Source: Aurelia coerulea (lineage: Eukaryota; Cnidaria; Scyphozoa; Semaeostomeae; Ulmaridae). From it: a stretch of 64,000 bases of DNA. The notes below the pieces were generated by a model. It was not told the DNA's origin and did not search any database. It was given only the letters and a program-made list of their open reading frames with translations. Position numbers and translations under genes: made by a program. The DNA is taken from the NCBI GenBank assembly GCA_039566865.1, contig CM076961.1:13105501-13169500 (forward strand). Direction: 5' to 3'. Positions 60,901-63,041 of the stretch are shown here, piece after piece (positions within the stretch are counted from its first letter, which is position 1; every line of letters starts with the position of its first letter).

Positions 60901-63041
60901 GCTCAGATGTGCAGCAGATTGGAGATGACAGCAGAAAGAGACTCAAAGCCAGGGAAGAATCCGCAAACCAGGTATTCAAACCCACAGTTTCTTTTTGTAA
61001 GAACCGTGAACGAAGTTTCTTTTTTCTTAATCAACGACCCATTGCTAACCAAAATCCTTTAAGTGCTGCCGAATAACAAGCAAAAACAACAACAAAACAT
61101 AGGCTTTTACATCATACGAAAGTGGACTTCGCCGCTGCAAAGGATTATGGTTAGCTTACGGTAGGTTCTCTTGAGACTGTTAGGTTCAAAGAAATAATGG
61201 GATTTCACACTACCAATTTTGATAGGCTTGAATTGAACCCTATGTTTTCATCATTATTTTCAGGAAGCGAATGAAAGATATCCAGATGCAATATCGAAAC
61301 TGAATGCAGTTGCAAGTCAAACTGGATGCGCTGCCACCGCTTGGGATTTGTTGCTTTTTGCAAAGCGAAGGCTTCTCAGGGCGATCAAGTCTATCGATGA
61401 ATTCAAATCATCTCATTATGACGTGGATGGGAAGGTAGCAGATGATAGTCTTACCAAGGTATGTCAGTATTCATGGCGGTCTGAAATCATTTAAATCATT
61501 GAATGCCATGAAGGGGTATTTGGCTCTTCTGGCTCATTTTGTACAACACTTCTACCGTAGCCATATGACTTTTGTCTAGACTAGGGTGAACCATGGTCGT
61601 TTTGGACAAGTGTGAACCATGGTCAATTTGGGACATGACATTTGTGTTTTATCCCGTAAGTCTTTATAGAATCATGGTACTGCGTTTGACTTACACGATT
61701 CAACCATTTAGACTGACATCCATATCAAATTTGTGCTCAACATGAAGGTTTCAAATTTGGTTTCTATCAACCCATGAGACATAACGCCAGTGTGCCAACA
61801 ACTACGTCAAGTTTTTCATGGCTTTTGCGCTCTGATTGTCCAAGTTTCTGATTTACCCTAATACTTCTCTTCTTTAAGGACAATAGATCTTTTTTTTATT
61901 GCAAGGTTTTTTTTACAATCAAATCTGGATTATAAGTTACGAGCAATTTCGGAACGTTAATTTTGGTGCTTTTTATGCAGGGTTCAAAGATACACGAAGG
62001 CTTTGAATTAGAAGCCAATTTCAAGAAATTTTTAGCGTGAATATTTTCTGTAGTACCCCACTTTCAAAGAATCGTTCTTAGCAGTCCAGAAATTCAGCCT
62101 TTTGAATTTAGGGCAAGCGCAGTCATTTTTCCTAGTCGTATGAAATGTTTTTGTTTTGAGGCATTTTGCTGGCAGACCTAACGTAAACAGGATCCTTATA
62201 TTGTGCTGAGAGAGTATGTAAATCAGATTTCAAAGTTGTTATGTTCAGCGGTTTATAGAAAGAGGAAAAATATGTAACAGTATATTTATCTGTGATGAGG
62301 GGCTCTAGGGTCTAAGCTCCCAAGAAAACTTTGGAAGGAAATCGGTGCTACTTTTTCAAAATGCCTTTCTTGACCCAGTGTTTGCCAGTAATAAATTAGA
62401 ATTTGGAACTTAGAATTTCAATGTTTCGTAACAGTTTTTTTTTATAAAGTAGCATCCATAGGAAACATTTATCAGAAAAAGGAATTTTCTTTTGCTTGAA
62501 AGACCTCTTTTAAGCCCTTGTTTGCCAGTGCCAAATTTGAGAATTCTTCAAGTATGAGTTACCAAAAGGACTTATTAGGACTAAAATTTAAGAAACACTT
62601 TTAGGCTAATGGTCTAAAGAACGTTTTCTTAATTGCATAGAAAATGAAATTAGAAAATTTAACTGTGTTTAGAGGCACTTCTGGATGAATTTTTACCGAA
62701 GAGTTGCGGCAAGCATTATTTTGAATAATATTCATCTGGGTAAGTCTCCTTCTGGGAAGGAAATTGTCTGAAAAAGTTTGATATTAGTATTCAACCGGGT
62801 AAGTTTCGTATCAGGAACAACTTTCATCCGGGTAAGTTTTGTTATAGGAAAGATATTCATCCTGGCAAATCTTGCTACAGGAAGAGTACTCGTCTTCAAT
62901 CAATTTTATCTTTTTAGGATATTGCTGAAGATTCCAACACCGCGAACGGTGGTTCTGTTCAGCGAGATGCTGATGCAATGCAATTGGAGTTGATCTACAT
63001 CCATCATCGTGTTGATTGTAAACTGAACCAGATGAAATCAG
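12310..63041 (+). CDS. CFAP54: CFAP54 (cilia- and flagella-associated protein 54), N-terminal part, 15 exons
   Basis: CFAP54 is a very large (about 3,000-residue) protein of the ciliary central apparatus, needed for motile cilia. The call rests on ordered resemblance to vertebrate CFAP54: an IYFPNG block in exon 3, LCWLVYNG in exon 5, EYLLWACVCMESSVPL and RYLTWR..LYTAVC in exon 6, FKRNVYESRR in exon 7, NPWPRT..ER and VIEALSDSKRR in exon 8, and LWSKCK in exon 12. Exons: 12310-12434, 24983-25088, 29457-29615, 34256-34324, 40310-40412, 41118-41347, 45210-45398, 48251-48548, 54871-54936, 55185-55358, 56910-56986, 60160-60303, 60783-60971, 61264-61458, 62918-63041. Every junction keeps phase, giving 2248 coding bases without a stop. 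Introns range from about 290 bp to 12.5 kb and are loaded with transposons. A first coding or 5' UTR exon may lie further left, and the 3' exons lie outside the window. The protein is mostly helical, with no signal peptide in the visible part. Confidence 0.9.
12435..13768. other. CFAP54 intron 1, left part
   Basis: The stretch near 12850-12890 (GCATAACGCAGGCTGCATAA) has an inverted counterpart near 13655-13705 (AACCTGCATTATGCAAACTG), suggesting another foldback of about 850 bp. No gene is seen. Confidence 0.45.
13769..13935 (-). mobile_element. Small LINE C-terminal remnant
   Basis: The minus strand encodes FKGSRKSFHFMGAKLYSELP and INLRKAEN, resembling the SFxYxGAKLWNSLPxxLR motif at the end of LINE ORFs. 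Nothing upstream is recognisable. The call rests on one motif. Confidence 0.45.
15184..16594. mobile_element. Element nested in the Mutator-like element
   Basis: Inverted GGGTGT(T/C)C ends and GGGTCT-rich subterminal sequence lie at both sides. The flanks TCCCTGAAC (15175-15183) and TCCCTGACG (16595-16603) agree at 7 of 9 positions and may be a decayed 9-bp target duplication. It contains a stretch (15515-15620) resembling 4405-4505, and a Tc1/mariner MITE at 16091-16449. Confidence 0.6.
16091..16449. mobile_element. 359-bp Tc1/mariner-type MITE
   Basis: Inverted ends CACTCTTTTTTTATAAGAAT flank a 359-bp segment with TA on both sides (16089-16090, 16450-16451). The inside repeats ATAAGAATATT and TTAAGAATAT. 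Confidence 0.85.
19845..21043. mobile_element. Foldback MITE nested in the Harbinger-type element
   Basis: Inverted arms share AGGCCACGATAAATCGTACA and TGGACCGATTTT (19850-19885 and 20960-21000), plus TATGACTTAATCTTT. The right end reaches GCGCACTCGG followed by TA. The left terminus is lost. A 336-bp segment splits its right arm at 20575-20910. Confidence 0.72.
20575..20910. mobile_element. 336-bp insert with a Mutator-like end, between 27-bp direct repeats
   Basis: The left end, TAGCCTGCGTGCAGAC, equals the TIR of the element at 14421. The right end (GCACGCACTA) is only partly similar. The same 27 bp of MITE sequence, beginning CAAAAAATCCTAGAATCTAA, stand on both sides (20548-20574 and 20911-20937). 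Confidence 0.55.
21869..22362. mobile_element. 494-bp near-perfect palindrome with terminal hairpins
   Basis: The segment folds on itself around 22116/22117, with arms of about 245 bp and few mismatches. Each arm ends in its own small palindrome (GGTATTGTGGACACGATTTG and its complement). The flanks GCTAAAACC (21860-21868) and GCTAAAGCC (22363-22371) agree at 8 of 9 positions, which suggests a transposed foldback element with a 9-bp target duplication. Confidence 0.85.
22896..23006. repeat. (TAA)n microsatellite
   Basis: More than 30 imperfect TAA/AAT units. Reverse-strand ORFs of poly-Tyr or poly-Ile here are artefacts of the repeat. Confidence 0.97.
23139..23183. repeat. (ATA)n microsatellite
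   Basis: About 14 ATA units followed by a short unique stretch and a poly-A run at 23221-23233. Confidence 0.95.
23225..23470 (-). repeat. Possible retroelement 3' region (CGAAACGTTTGGTC motif)
   Basis: On the minus strand this reads GAAGAAGATTGTATATCGAA and then ACGTTTGGTC, a motif I associate with the ends of some retroelements (Penelope-like). No coding sequence is recognisable, so the call is tentative. Confidence 0.3.
23752..23985. repeat. Dispersed repeat, copy 2
   Basis: A diverged direct copy of 1995-2236, starting at ACCTTATGGTGTCAAATCTG and ending with GTGATCAAAAAGG. No coding sequence is recognisable. Confidence 0.75.
24681..24823. mobile_element. 143-bp Mutator-like MITE
   Basis: The ends TCGCCTGCGCGCAGAC and GTCTGCACGCAAGCTA match the TIR of the 3-kb element at 14421-17424. 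The flanks TCGACTCGA (24672-24680) and TTGACTTGA (24824-24832) agree at 7 of 9 positions, both changes being C to T. The inside is pyrimidine-rich (TTTCTTTTC). It lies 160 bp before CFAP54 exon 2. Confidence 0.8.
24983..25088 (+). CDS. CFAP54: CFAP54 exon 2
   Basis: Acceptor TTTCGTTTTAG and donor GTAAGC bound the exon. It encodes SLWKLWNTYESRL followed by a hydrophobic LLIIGEFLYSSG segment, matching the LWELYKDKL and LLQLGDFL region of vertebrate CFAP54. It starts with the third base of a codon split with exon 1 and ends on a whole codon. A LINE remnant begins about 14 bases after the donor. Confidence 0.85.
25102..26060 (+). mobile_element. Decayed LINE RT fragment just after CFAP54 exon 2
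   Basis: Translation in shifting frames gives GPLLFLIYIKYDLP, LFVDDTNIYC, LNIDKTNFIIF, LLTFLYGCVNK and NAIPIEIKKSPS, matching in order the RT and C-terminal part of the intact LINE ORF at 42289-44535. Stops and frameshifts break it. It ends near an AATCATGAAACTG sequence. The recognisable start is about 14 bases after the exon 2 donor. Confidence 0.82.
26463..27400. mobile_element. Foldback mariner-type MITE, third copy
   Basis: The left arm (GCACCAAAAAAGACTATCCA, GACAGGCCACAATAAATTGT) and right arm (GGTGGCCTGC, TTGTTTTGGTGCATCC) are inverted counterparts. The middle has the family's AGAAGCGAGTTT-like and TTGAATTTGTGAT segments. Confidence 0.7.
27634..28292. mobile_element. 659-bp Harbinger-type MITE, TAA target duplication
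   Basis: Inverted ends GGGAGCGGTCATAAAGTATC and the complement share also TGCTATATGGGGGTGG; TAA stands on both sides (27631-27633, 28293-28295). The interior has no recognisable gene. Confidence 0.82.
28725..29362 (+). mobile_element. LINE 3' fragment with zinc-knuckle end, upstream of CFAP54 exon 3
   Basis: From about 28735 an open frame encodes LSKIRPPGKPVYGIHDPKGL, LTQLRVGLSKLNFHKFKHNF, then CPTNDGIEDTEHFLLLCPCF, a Cys/His knuckle typical of the C-terminus of one non-LTR retrotransposon group. It ends at a stop at 29136. A 3' UTR runs to an A-rich tail at about 29350-29362. The catalytic RT is absent. The tail ends about 95 bp before the exon 3 acceptor. Confidence 0.8.
29457..29615 (+). 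CDS. CFAP54: CFAP54 exon 3
   Basis: The exon has 53 codons and is phase 0 at both ends, between acceptor TTTTTGCAG and donor GTAAGC. It encodes EYHLATNYCFLKFLQKFG and then FKEIYFPNGTEDGEA, which aligns with EYQIALSQCYQRYLQNFG and FKEIFFPNGLEDENA of vertebrate CFAP54. This is one of the most diagnostic exons. A LINE 3' tail ends about 95 bp upstream. Confidence 0.93.
29812..30180. mobile_element. 369-bp MITE with a perfect 9-bp target duplication
   Basis: Inverted ends CAACCTCGTTCCCA and CAACCTCGTACCCA flank the element, and GGCAAATGT stands on both sides (29803-29811, 30181-30189). A second internal inverted copy of CAAGGGTATCTGTTG lies near the left end (29825-29878). Confidence 0.82.
30190..34255. 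other. CFAP54 intron 3, no recognised gene
   Basis: Several ORFs of 65-115 codons occur but none has recognisable motifs. The A-rich sequence with AATTGAATTGAATTGAATAG near 33257-33280 looks like the tail of a retroelement. The rest looks like old unclassified repeat. Confidence 0.45.
34256..34324 (+). CDS. CFAP54: CFAP54 exon 4
   Basis: A 69-bp exon of 23 codons, phase 0 at both ends, with acceptor CAATCTTTCAG and donor GTAGGT. It encodes a helix (TLLGISIAHCCEVLADDP). The spacing from exon 3 to exon 5 matches the vertebrate protein exactly in residue number. On its own the sequence is too short to identify; the call depends on its place and phase. Confidence 0.85.
34420..34757 (+). mobile_element. 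LINE C-terminal fragment next to the long palindrome
   Basis: The frame encodes ISFRGPRLWNQLELDAKQAP and then SLATFERRIKN before a stop at 34638, matching the terminal motif (GAxLWNSL) of LINE reverse transcriptases. A UTR follows up to the palindromic element at 34767. It lies 90 bp after CFAP54 exon 4. Confidence 0.65.
35966..36374. mobile_element. 409-bp foldback MITE nested in the left arm
   Basis: Arms of about 190 bp start AACAAGGACAGATAATGTTA and are near-perfect complements around a loop of about 30 bp near 36170. The 9-bp direct repeat AGATTAGCC stands on both sides (35957-35965, 36375-36383). The right arm of the host palindrome lacks it, showing the empty site (GCTAATCTG at about 37163). 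Confidence 0.9.
36600..37025. repeat. AGTTTCTTA-rich segment in the loop of the palindrome
   Basis: Both ends share ACGTATTTTTTATA with CCCC nearby in inverted arrangement, and the motif AGTTTCTTA recurs. This looks like a further small repeat element. A similar TAAGAAACT motif lies near 8205-8250. Confidence 0.5.
37265..37600 (+). CDS. Unrecognised ORF in the right arm of the long palindrome
   Basis: An open frame of 111 codons with a plausible amino-acid mix: HVIADSHSYHLTTMRAELDK, MGAMVIEKDVTKSFVLATLD, ILEIIVICSKFIG. The left arm holds the inverted counterpart, broken by stops on the matching strand (35526-35830). I recognise no family. It could be a fragment of a gene captured or carried by the element, or a chance frame. 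Confidence 0.3.
   Translation: MYLLDETIAISCAKRQGTQFMNFGDVLAHVIADSHSYHLTTMRAELDKGMGAMVIEKDVTKSFVLATLDVTALAILEIIVICSKFIGIVCFMMITSMQLITESSGPLYWQR
37793..37982 (-). mobile_element. tRNA-derived SINE with a 5-bp target duplication
   Basis: On the minus strand the 5' head reads TTGTGGCGCAGTGGTGTAAT, a tRNA A box, and GGGTTCGATACCCG, a B box. A non-tRNA body follows and the 3' end is (TTCACC)n-like. CATTG stands on both sides. The inverted arm at 35305-35330 has the empty site, confirming insertion. Confidence 0.88.
39152..39900 (-). mobile_element. 5'-truncated LINE (C-terminal RT) antisense in CFAP54 intron 4
   Basis: The minus-strand frame encodes KETLQTLYTGIVEPHFRNC, INQLQKPQNRAARIITNSSF, LHELAPQYLCDLL and YRGAKLWNSLSVESKQA, the usual order at the end of a LINE reverse transcriptase. 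The open frame extends to 39989, but the N-terminal 40 or so residues do not fit the family, so the 5' border is probably near 39870-39900. The 3' end near 39152 has a TATGAAACAT-type tail. Confidence 0.8.
40310..40412 (+). CDS. CFAP54: CFAP54 exon 5
   Basis: Acceptor ATTTTGTAG, donor GTACGT, 103 bp, ending one base into a Gly codon. It encodes CLKVIQFTTQVALEKEVLCW and then LVYNG, corresponding to the LPQEPLCWIIYNG block of vertebrate CFAP54. It joins in phase to exon 6. Confidence 0.92.
41118..41347 (+). CDS. CFAP54: CFAP54 exon 6
   Basis: This 230-bp exon carries the best conserved block of the gene, including LEYLLWACVCMESSVPL, RYLTWRCQLYTAVCHCYYD and a NFAKRCLN helix, almost colinear with vertebrate CFAP54. 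It begins with two bases completing the Gly codon of exon 5 and ends on a whole codon before GTAAGT. A GTG inside the exon is not a start. The next intron holds a complete antisense LINE ORF. Confidence 0.95.
41593..41853. repeat. Small foldback repeat in CFAP54 intron 6
   Basis: GGCTGAGTCGAAAATACCCG on the left and the complement of GGTGAGTCGAAAATGCCGGC on the right face each other across about 200 bp. No target duplication was fixed. Confidence 0.5.
41962..44575 (-). mobile_element. 5'-truncated LINE carrying the intact RT ORF
   Basis: The element runs right to left. Its 3' end is a short UTR closing with ATATATGAAACTGAAACTGA on the minus strand, near 41962-41985. Its 5' end is inside the endonuclease coding region; similarity to the family pattern fades near 44555-44575. 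No target duplication could be fixed. The remnants at 25102-26060 belong to the same or a close family (shared FLIYI and DDTNIYC segments). Confidence 0.8.
42289..44535 (-). CDS. LINE reverse transcriptase ORF, uninterrupted, lacking most of the endonuclease
   Basis: A 748-codon ORF without a stop. It starts with the very end of an APE-type endonuclease (ITDHFPQF, residues 3-10), so the domain upstream is missing. The reverse transcriptase spans about residues 290-560: VITLFKKGNPELPSNYRPIS, IDLQKAFDTV with D382, GVPQGSVLGPLLFLIYINDL at 438-457 and the catalytic FADD at 469-472. The C-terminal thumb region ends with LGAKLWNSLPVELR, usual for these non-LTR elements. The chosen ATG is only the first in frame; the frame is open a little further upstream (GITSGNIL). 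It lies antisense in CFAP54 intron 6. An unbroken frame suggests a recent insertion. Confidence 0.93.
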   Translation of the reverse strand: MQITDHFPQFLILKNTQVSHNKSESFKYDYSKFKDDQFLEDFHQINFTYLENSDMDVSKKFDRFLQDLSTLTNKHAPIKKRSRKEIKLKNKPWINNRVQKMMRIRDRVLLKLRKNATDDNLKLYKKFRNRVANEIKRSKENYFHNYFSTNTQNMKKLWSGIKTIISHKSSTSSLINKIKDKEGNVTSEPGKMSNIFNDFFVNVADEITKTIPVTPKSPLDYLTNRTSNSLFLTPVTWTEINDIINILNPSKSVGPNSIPIKLLKIIGSSVSPLLALLVNQSFQSGTFPDKLKIAKVITLFKKGNPELPSNYRPISLLPIFSKIFEKLMYRRLYRFLEINNVLYSLQFGFQENHSIDHALVSLTEAIRNTLDNKKFGCGIFIDLQKAFDTVNHKILLSKLEHHGVRGCALEWFKSYLSDRKQYVSVNGNNSNLLSITCGVPQGSVLGPLLFLIYINDLPNASKKLNFYLFADDTNIYCESNDLSNLIKIVNKELRSIKKWLDANKLSLNIDKTNYIIFHSPSKNVPSDSTIKIGKKHIKRVKFVKFLGLLLDEHLSWKYHLSELSKKLARTCGIFFKIRNLLPLDVLLCLYNALFLSFLQYGLIVWGQTYASYVDPIFKLQKKAVRAISFQPRMSPSLPIFKDLKLLKLSEIFELRLLTFVFDSVNKTSPSCFHNFFLFNSSVHQYSTRQASQGNLYLSRINSLQYGLKSIRYLGAKLWNSLPVELRNAPSKISFKKQLKIYLLNKVNE
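45210..45398 (+). CDS. CFAP54: CFAP54 exon 7
   Basis: A 63-codon exon, phase 0 at both ends, with acceptor TATCTTTAAG and donor GTAAGT. It starts with a Glu/Lys/Ser-rich charged stretch and continues with ILRMKVIIFKRNVYESRRRP and RPKNKPPLKEL, matching the FKRGVFESRRKNK and FRPKIRINLREV region of vertebrate CFAP54. Confidence 0.93.
46565..46685. repeat. Recurring AAGGTGGCTCACTACC motif
   Basis: The 16-base motif occurs near 46568 and 46613, and as AAGGTGGTTCGCTACC near 46667, with a weaker version (AAGGTGGATCTGCAC) just before. Spacing is about 45-55 bp. Confidence 0.7.
46813..46831. repeat. (TATG)n microsatellite
   Basis: About four to five TATG units. Confidence 0.85.
48251..48548 (+). CDS. 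CFAP54: CFAP54 exon 8
   Basis: A 298-bp exon after acceptor CCTCTTTCAG, ending one base into a codon at a GTACAA donor. It begins NPWPRTTTERML, continues MLAVIEALSDSKRRIVQT, and then an AELFFAGCELV helix, matching LPWPRTVTERLL, FLAVLEALSDSNRR and SELFMAGKELL of vertebrate CFAP54. A Gly/Pro-rich loop follows that is longer than in vertebrates. The next intron carries the HIRAN/Tigger transposon. Confidence 0.95.
49721..50242 (-). CDS. HIRAN-domain protein carried by the Tigger-like transposon
   Basis: This 173-residue ORF is complete from ATG to stop. Residues about 30-120 look like a HIRAN domain: GYHAY near 32-36, then GEIMFCEMEGDNEYDDNAVA with the family's D-N-x-Y-D-x-N-A core at 55-62, and IVGHVPEEL at 72-80. 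HIRAN domains occur in Rad5/HLTF-type remodellers, where the HLTF domain binds 3' ends of single-stranded DNA, and as stand-alone proteins. A Lys-rich tail follows. The gene is divergent from the transposase, with 182 bp between their starts that probably contains both promoters. A role in binding transposon ends or repair intermediates is inference. It shows no frameshift or stop although its partner gene is broken. Confidence 0.8.
   Translation of the reverse strand: MRPNKTKPENIENPRIRMAKQMELFCESTMRGYHAYMNERRVSIGEIMFCEMEGDNEYDDNAVAIKTKDSEIVGHVPEELSSLFHKFLEDYGEIEAECIGCRINKGAGKGVELPMDYRFIGNLTFLKTLQKDLQKTKKRLFSEEAEGRLKIDISDIRHSKKLISCYSFDSEVQ
50425..51149 (+). pseudogene. Tigger-like transposase, 5' part (C2H2 finger and HTH), interrupted
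   Basis: About 242 codons from the ATG at 50425 belong to the transposase. A C2H2 finger lies at residues 44-65 (C44, C47, H60, H65). After a polar linker, residues about 130-185 look like a CENP-B/psq-type helix-turn-helix, with KRKSYTLEFKWKALKLL and then a WQKVASIMGIP helix. A basic linker follows. The frame runs without a stop into an inserted LINE at 51150, so the ORF seems to continue to 51375, but residues after 242 come from the LINE reverse transcriptase. The second half resumes at 51984. Confidence 0.82.
51150..51983 (+). mobile_element. 5'-truncated LINE with (ATG)n tail inside the transposase
   Basis: The insert begins with the end of a reverse transcriptase (LGVIIDNQLKWQYQIDAVCK), shifts frame near 51310-51330, and continues as a C-terminal LINE segment (RAARTVKHLDKS, then KFRGTILWNSL) to a stop at 51770. 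It ends in a long (ATG)n/(GAT)n microsatellite at about 51925-51983, as in LINEs that end in short tandem repeats. The 834-bp length is a multiple of three. Both flanks read as one transposase frame when compared across the insert. No long target duplication is visible; at most the bases ATG are shared. Confidence 0.85.
51984..52995 (+). pseudogene. Tigger-like transposase, 3' part (DDE domain)
   Basis: The frame resumes after the LINE and is open to the stop at 52995; an ATG at 51997 is internal to the original gene. A second DNA-binding helix (SRSWFQRLKKRH) is followed by a DDE nuclease domain. Catalytic residues, counted from the ATG at 51997, are likely D92 in YNVDQVPLPF, D206 in VLFADN and D243 in QPIDAG; the 36 residues between the last two are close to the family's usual spacing. 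No frameshift or stop is visible in this half. The acidic end (EDHLIKPQ) is unremarkable. With the insert the gene cannot make a normal transposase. Confidence 0.85.
53236..53470. mobile_element. Truncated foldback mariner-type MITE
   Basis: It starts CCAGGTGCGCCAAA after TA and continues TTTTGGCAGGCCACGATAAA and TATGACTTAATCTTTACGAG, the left arm of the family seen at 19845-21043. The right arm is absent. It lies just right of the Tigger-like transposon. Confidence 0.75.
53560..53814 (+). CDS. Unrecognised 84-codon ORF in CFAP54 intron 8
   Basis: The frame encodes a Cys/Glu-rich start and then EERAELEMMISVNGHNFEHA, VIEASMSKYWKGKKDPSWDL, with normal-looking composition and little low complexity. 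It has no splice phase compatible with CFAP54 exons 8 and 9, which join directly. I recognise no family. It may be a remnant of a mobile-element gene. Confidence 0.3.
   Translation: MCSIYEGRNEKCRSLSEERAELEMMISVNGHNFEHADNVIEASMSKYWKGKKDPSWDLYENHKALKILLHLNSSVVRPKLPFMS
54615..54800. repeat. Two copies of a CAACCAATCGTGCAATG repeat; others at 19375-19460
   Basis: TTTCTTTCAAGCCATTAAAT followed by ACCAATCGTG(C/T)AAT occurs at about 54617-54705 and 54725-54800. A similar stretch with CATCAACCAATCATGCAATG lies at 19378-19455. No gene is visible in either. Confidence 0.7.
54871..54936 (+). CDS. CFAP54: CFAP54 exon 9
   Basis: A 66-bp exon that begins with two bases completing a Gly codon and ends one base into a codon (donor GTATGT). 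It encodes SSLVQFVQLAYNFEE, which fits the AAVKFIKLAFTYEE helix of vertebrate CFAP54. Acceptor TTCTTTCTAAAG lies downstream of a pyrimidine tract. Confidence 0.85.
55185..55358 (+). CDS. CFAP54: CFAP54 exon 10, 3' border uncertain
   Basis: After the tract TCTTGCAACTTCTAAG an open frame of about 58 codons runs from 55185. Its pattern (LDIRITLENKR and SEKDLKICVNF) fits the vertebrate region LLIAIEPLI followed by KHKKIRLFPLL, and its length fits the gap between exons 9 and 11. The only downstream GT giving the needed phase is at 55359 (CCTG then GTTTCC), which is a weak donor. The exon is well supported; its exact 3' end is not. Confidence 0.65.
56278..56874. mobile_element. 597-bp foldback MITE, CCGGGTGTCCCAAAATGATG ends, left of exon 11
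   Basis: Long inverted arms start CCGGGTGTCCCAAAATGATG and contain AATCAATCGAGAAT-like and ATTTTGAAAACC-like segments. TA stands on both sides (56276-56277, 56875-56876), as for mariner-type elements. It ends 35 bp before CFAP54 exon 11. Confidence 0.85.
56910..56986 (+). CDS. CFAP54: CFAP54 exon 11, flanked by two MITE copies
   Basis: A 77-bp exon between acceptor CTTCCTTTACAG and donor GTACGT, encoding ASSFLDDFLNLVDVIESC and then VTGDKS. It aligns with the SFMHDDVLVLAECLHYCV helix of vertebrate CFAP54. It begins with two bases of a split codon and ends on a whole codon. The exon lies 35 bp after one foldback MITE and 45 bp before another copy of the same family. Confidence 0.78.
57032..57608. 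mobile_element. Second copy of the same foldback MITE, right of exon 11
   Basis: It has the same arms as 56278-56874 (GTGTCCCAAAATGATGTATT and complement), with a few differences and a decayed left end. It begins 45 bp after the exon 11 donor. Confidence 0.85.
58433..59056. mobile_element. 624-bp TIR element, CCGGGTGAGCCAGAA ends
   Basis: The ends CCGGGTGAGCCAGAA and the complement of TTCTGGCTAACCCGG are followed inward by TTTTTGAAAATTC. TA stands on both sides. An ORF at 58840-59070 reads into the terminus and is probably not a gene. Confidence 0.78.
59124..59255. repeat. 66-bp tandem duplication
   Basis: Two identical or nearly identical 66-bp units start CTTAAGAATTACAGTATTTT at 59124 and 59190. 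Confidence 0.88.
60160..60303 (+). CDS. CFAP54: CFAP54 exon 12
   Basis: A 48-codon exon, phase 0 at both ends, acceptor CTATTTATTTGCAG and donor GTTAGT. It encodes LTDMLVDSCFFLWSKCKSHF and then a TYKSVLQDANLEK helix, matching the VVDIIMFLWQKCKLG region of vertebrate CFAP54. Confidence 0.9.
60783..60971 (+). CDS. CFAP54: CFAP54 exon 13
   Basis: A 63-codon exon, phase 0 at both ends, acceptor TATTCTCATTGCAG and donor GTATTC. It encodes WIRALVVTQDAMIQVGIAEI, an Ala/Cys-rich helix, then ASMKLALLIEF and a charged KRLKAREESANQ end. It corresponds to the WIYLLWQINEV and VVVAEVTLRLSEILESLG helices of vertebrate CFAP54. Confidence 0.9.
61264..61458 (+). CDS. CFAP54: CFAP54 exon 14
   Basis: A 65-codon exon, phase 0 at both ends, between acceptor ATTATTTTCAG and donor GTATGT. 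No internal ATG opens it, so a start-based ORF search would miss it. It encodes a helix pair (AATAWDLLLFAKRRLLRAIK) followed by a charged linker. Identity rests on position and phase between exons 13 and 15. Confidence 0.82.
62918..63041 (+). CDS. CFAP54: CFAP54 exon 15 (last recognised exon in the window)
   Basis: A 124-bp exon after acceptor TATCTTTTTAG. It encodes an acidic Ser/Asn-rich linker and then MQLELIYIHHRVDCKLNQM, corresponding to the MDLHLELIQAQHRIAVVLLD helix of vertebrate CFAP54. It ends one base into a codon before GTTTGT. I see no convincing next exon before 64000, so the gene runs off the right edge. Confidence 0.82.
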
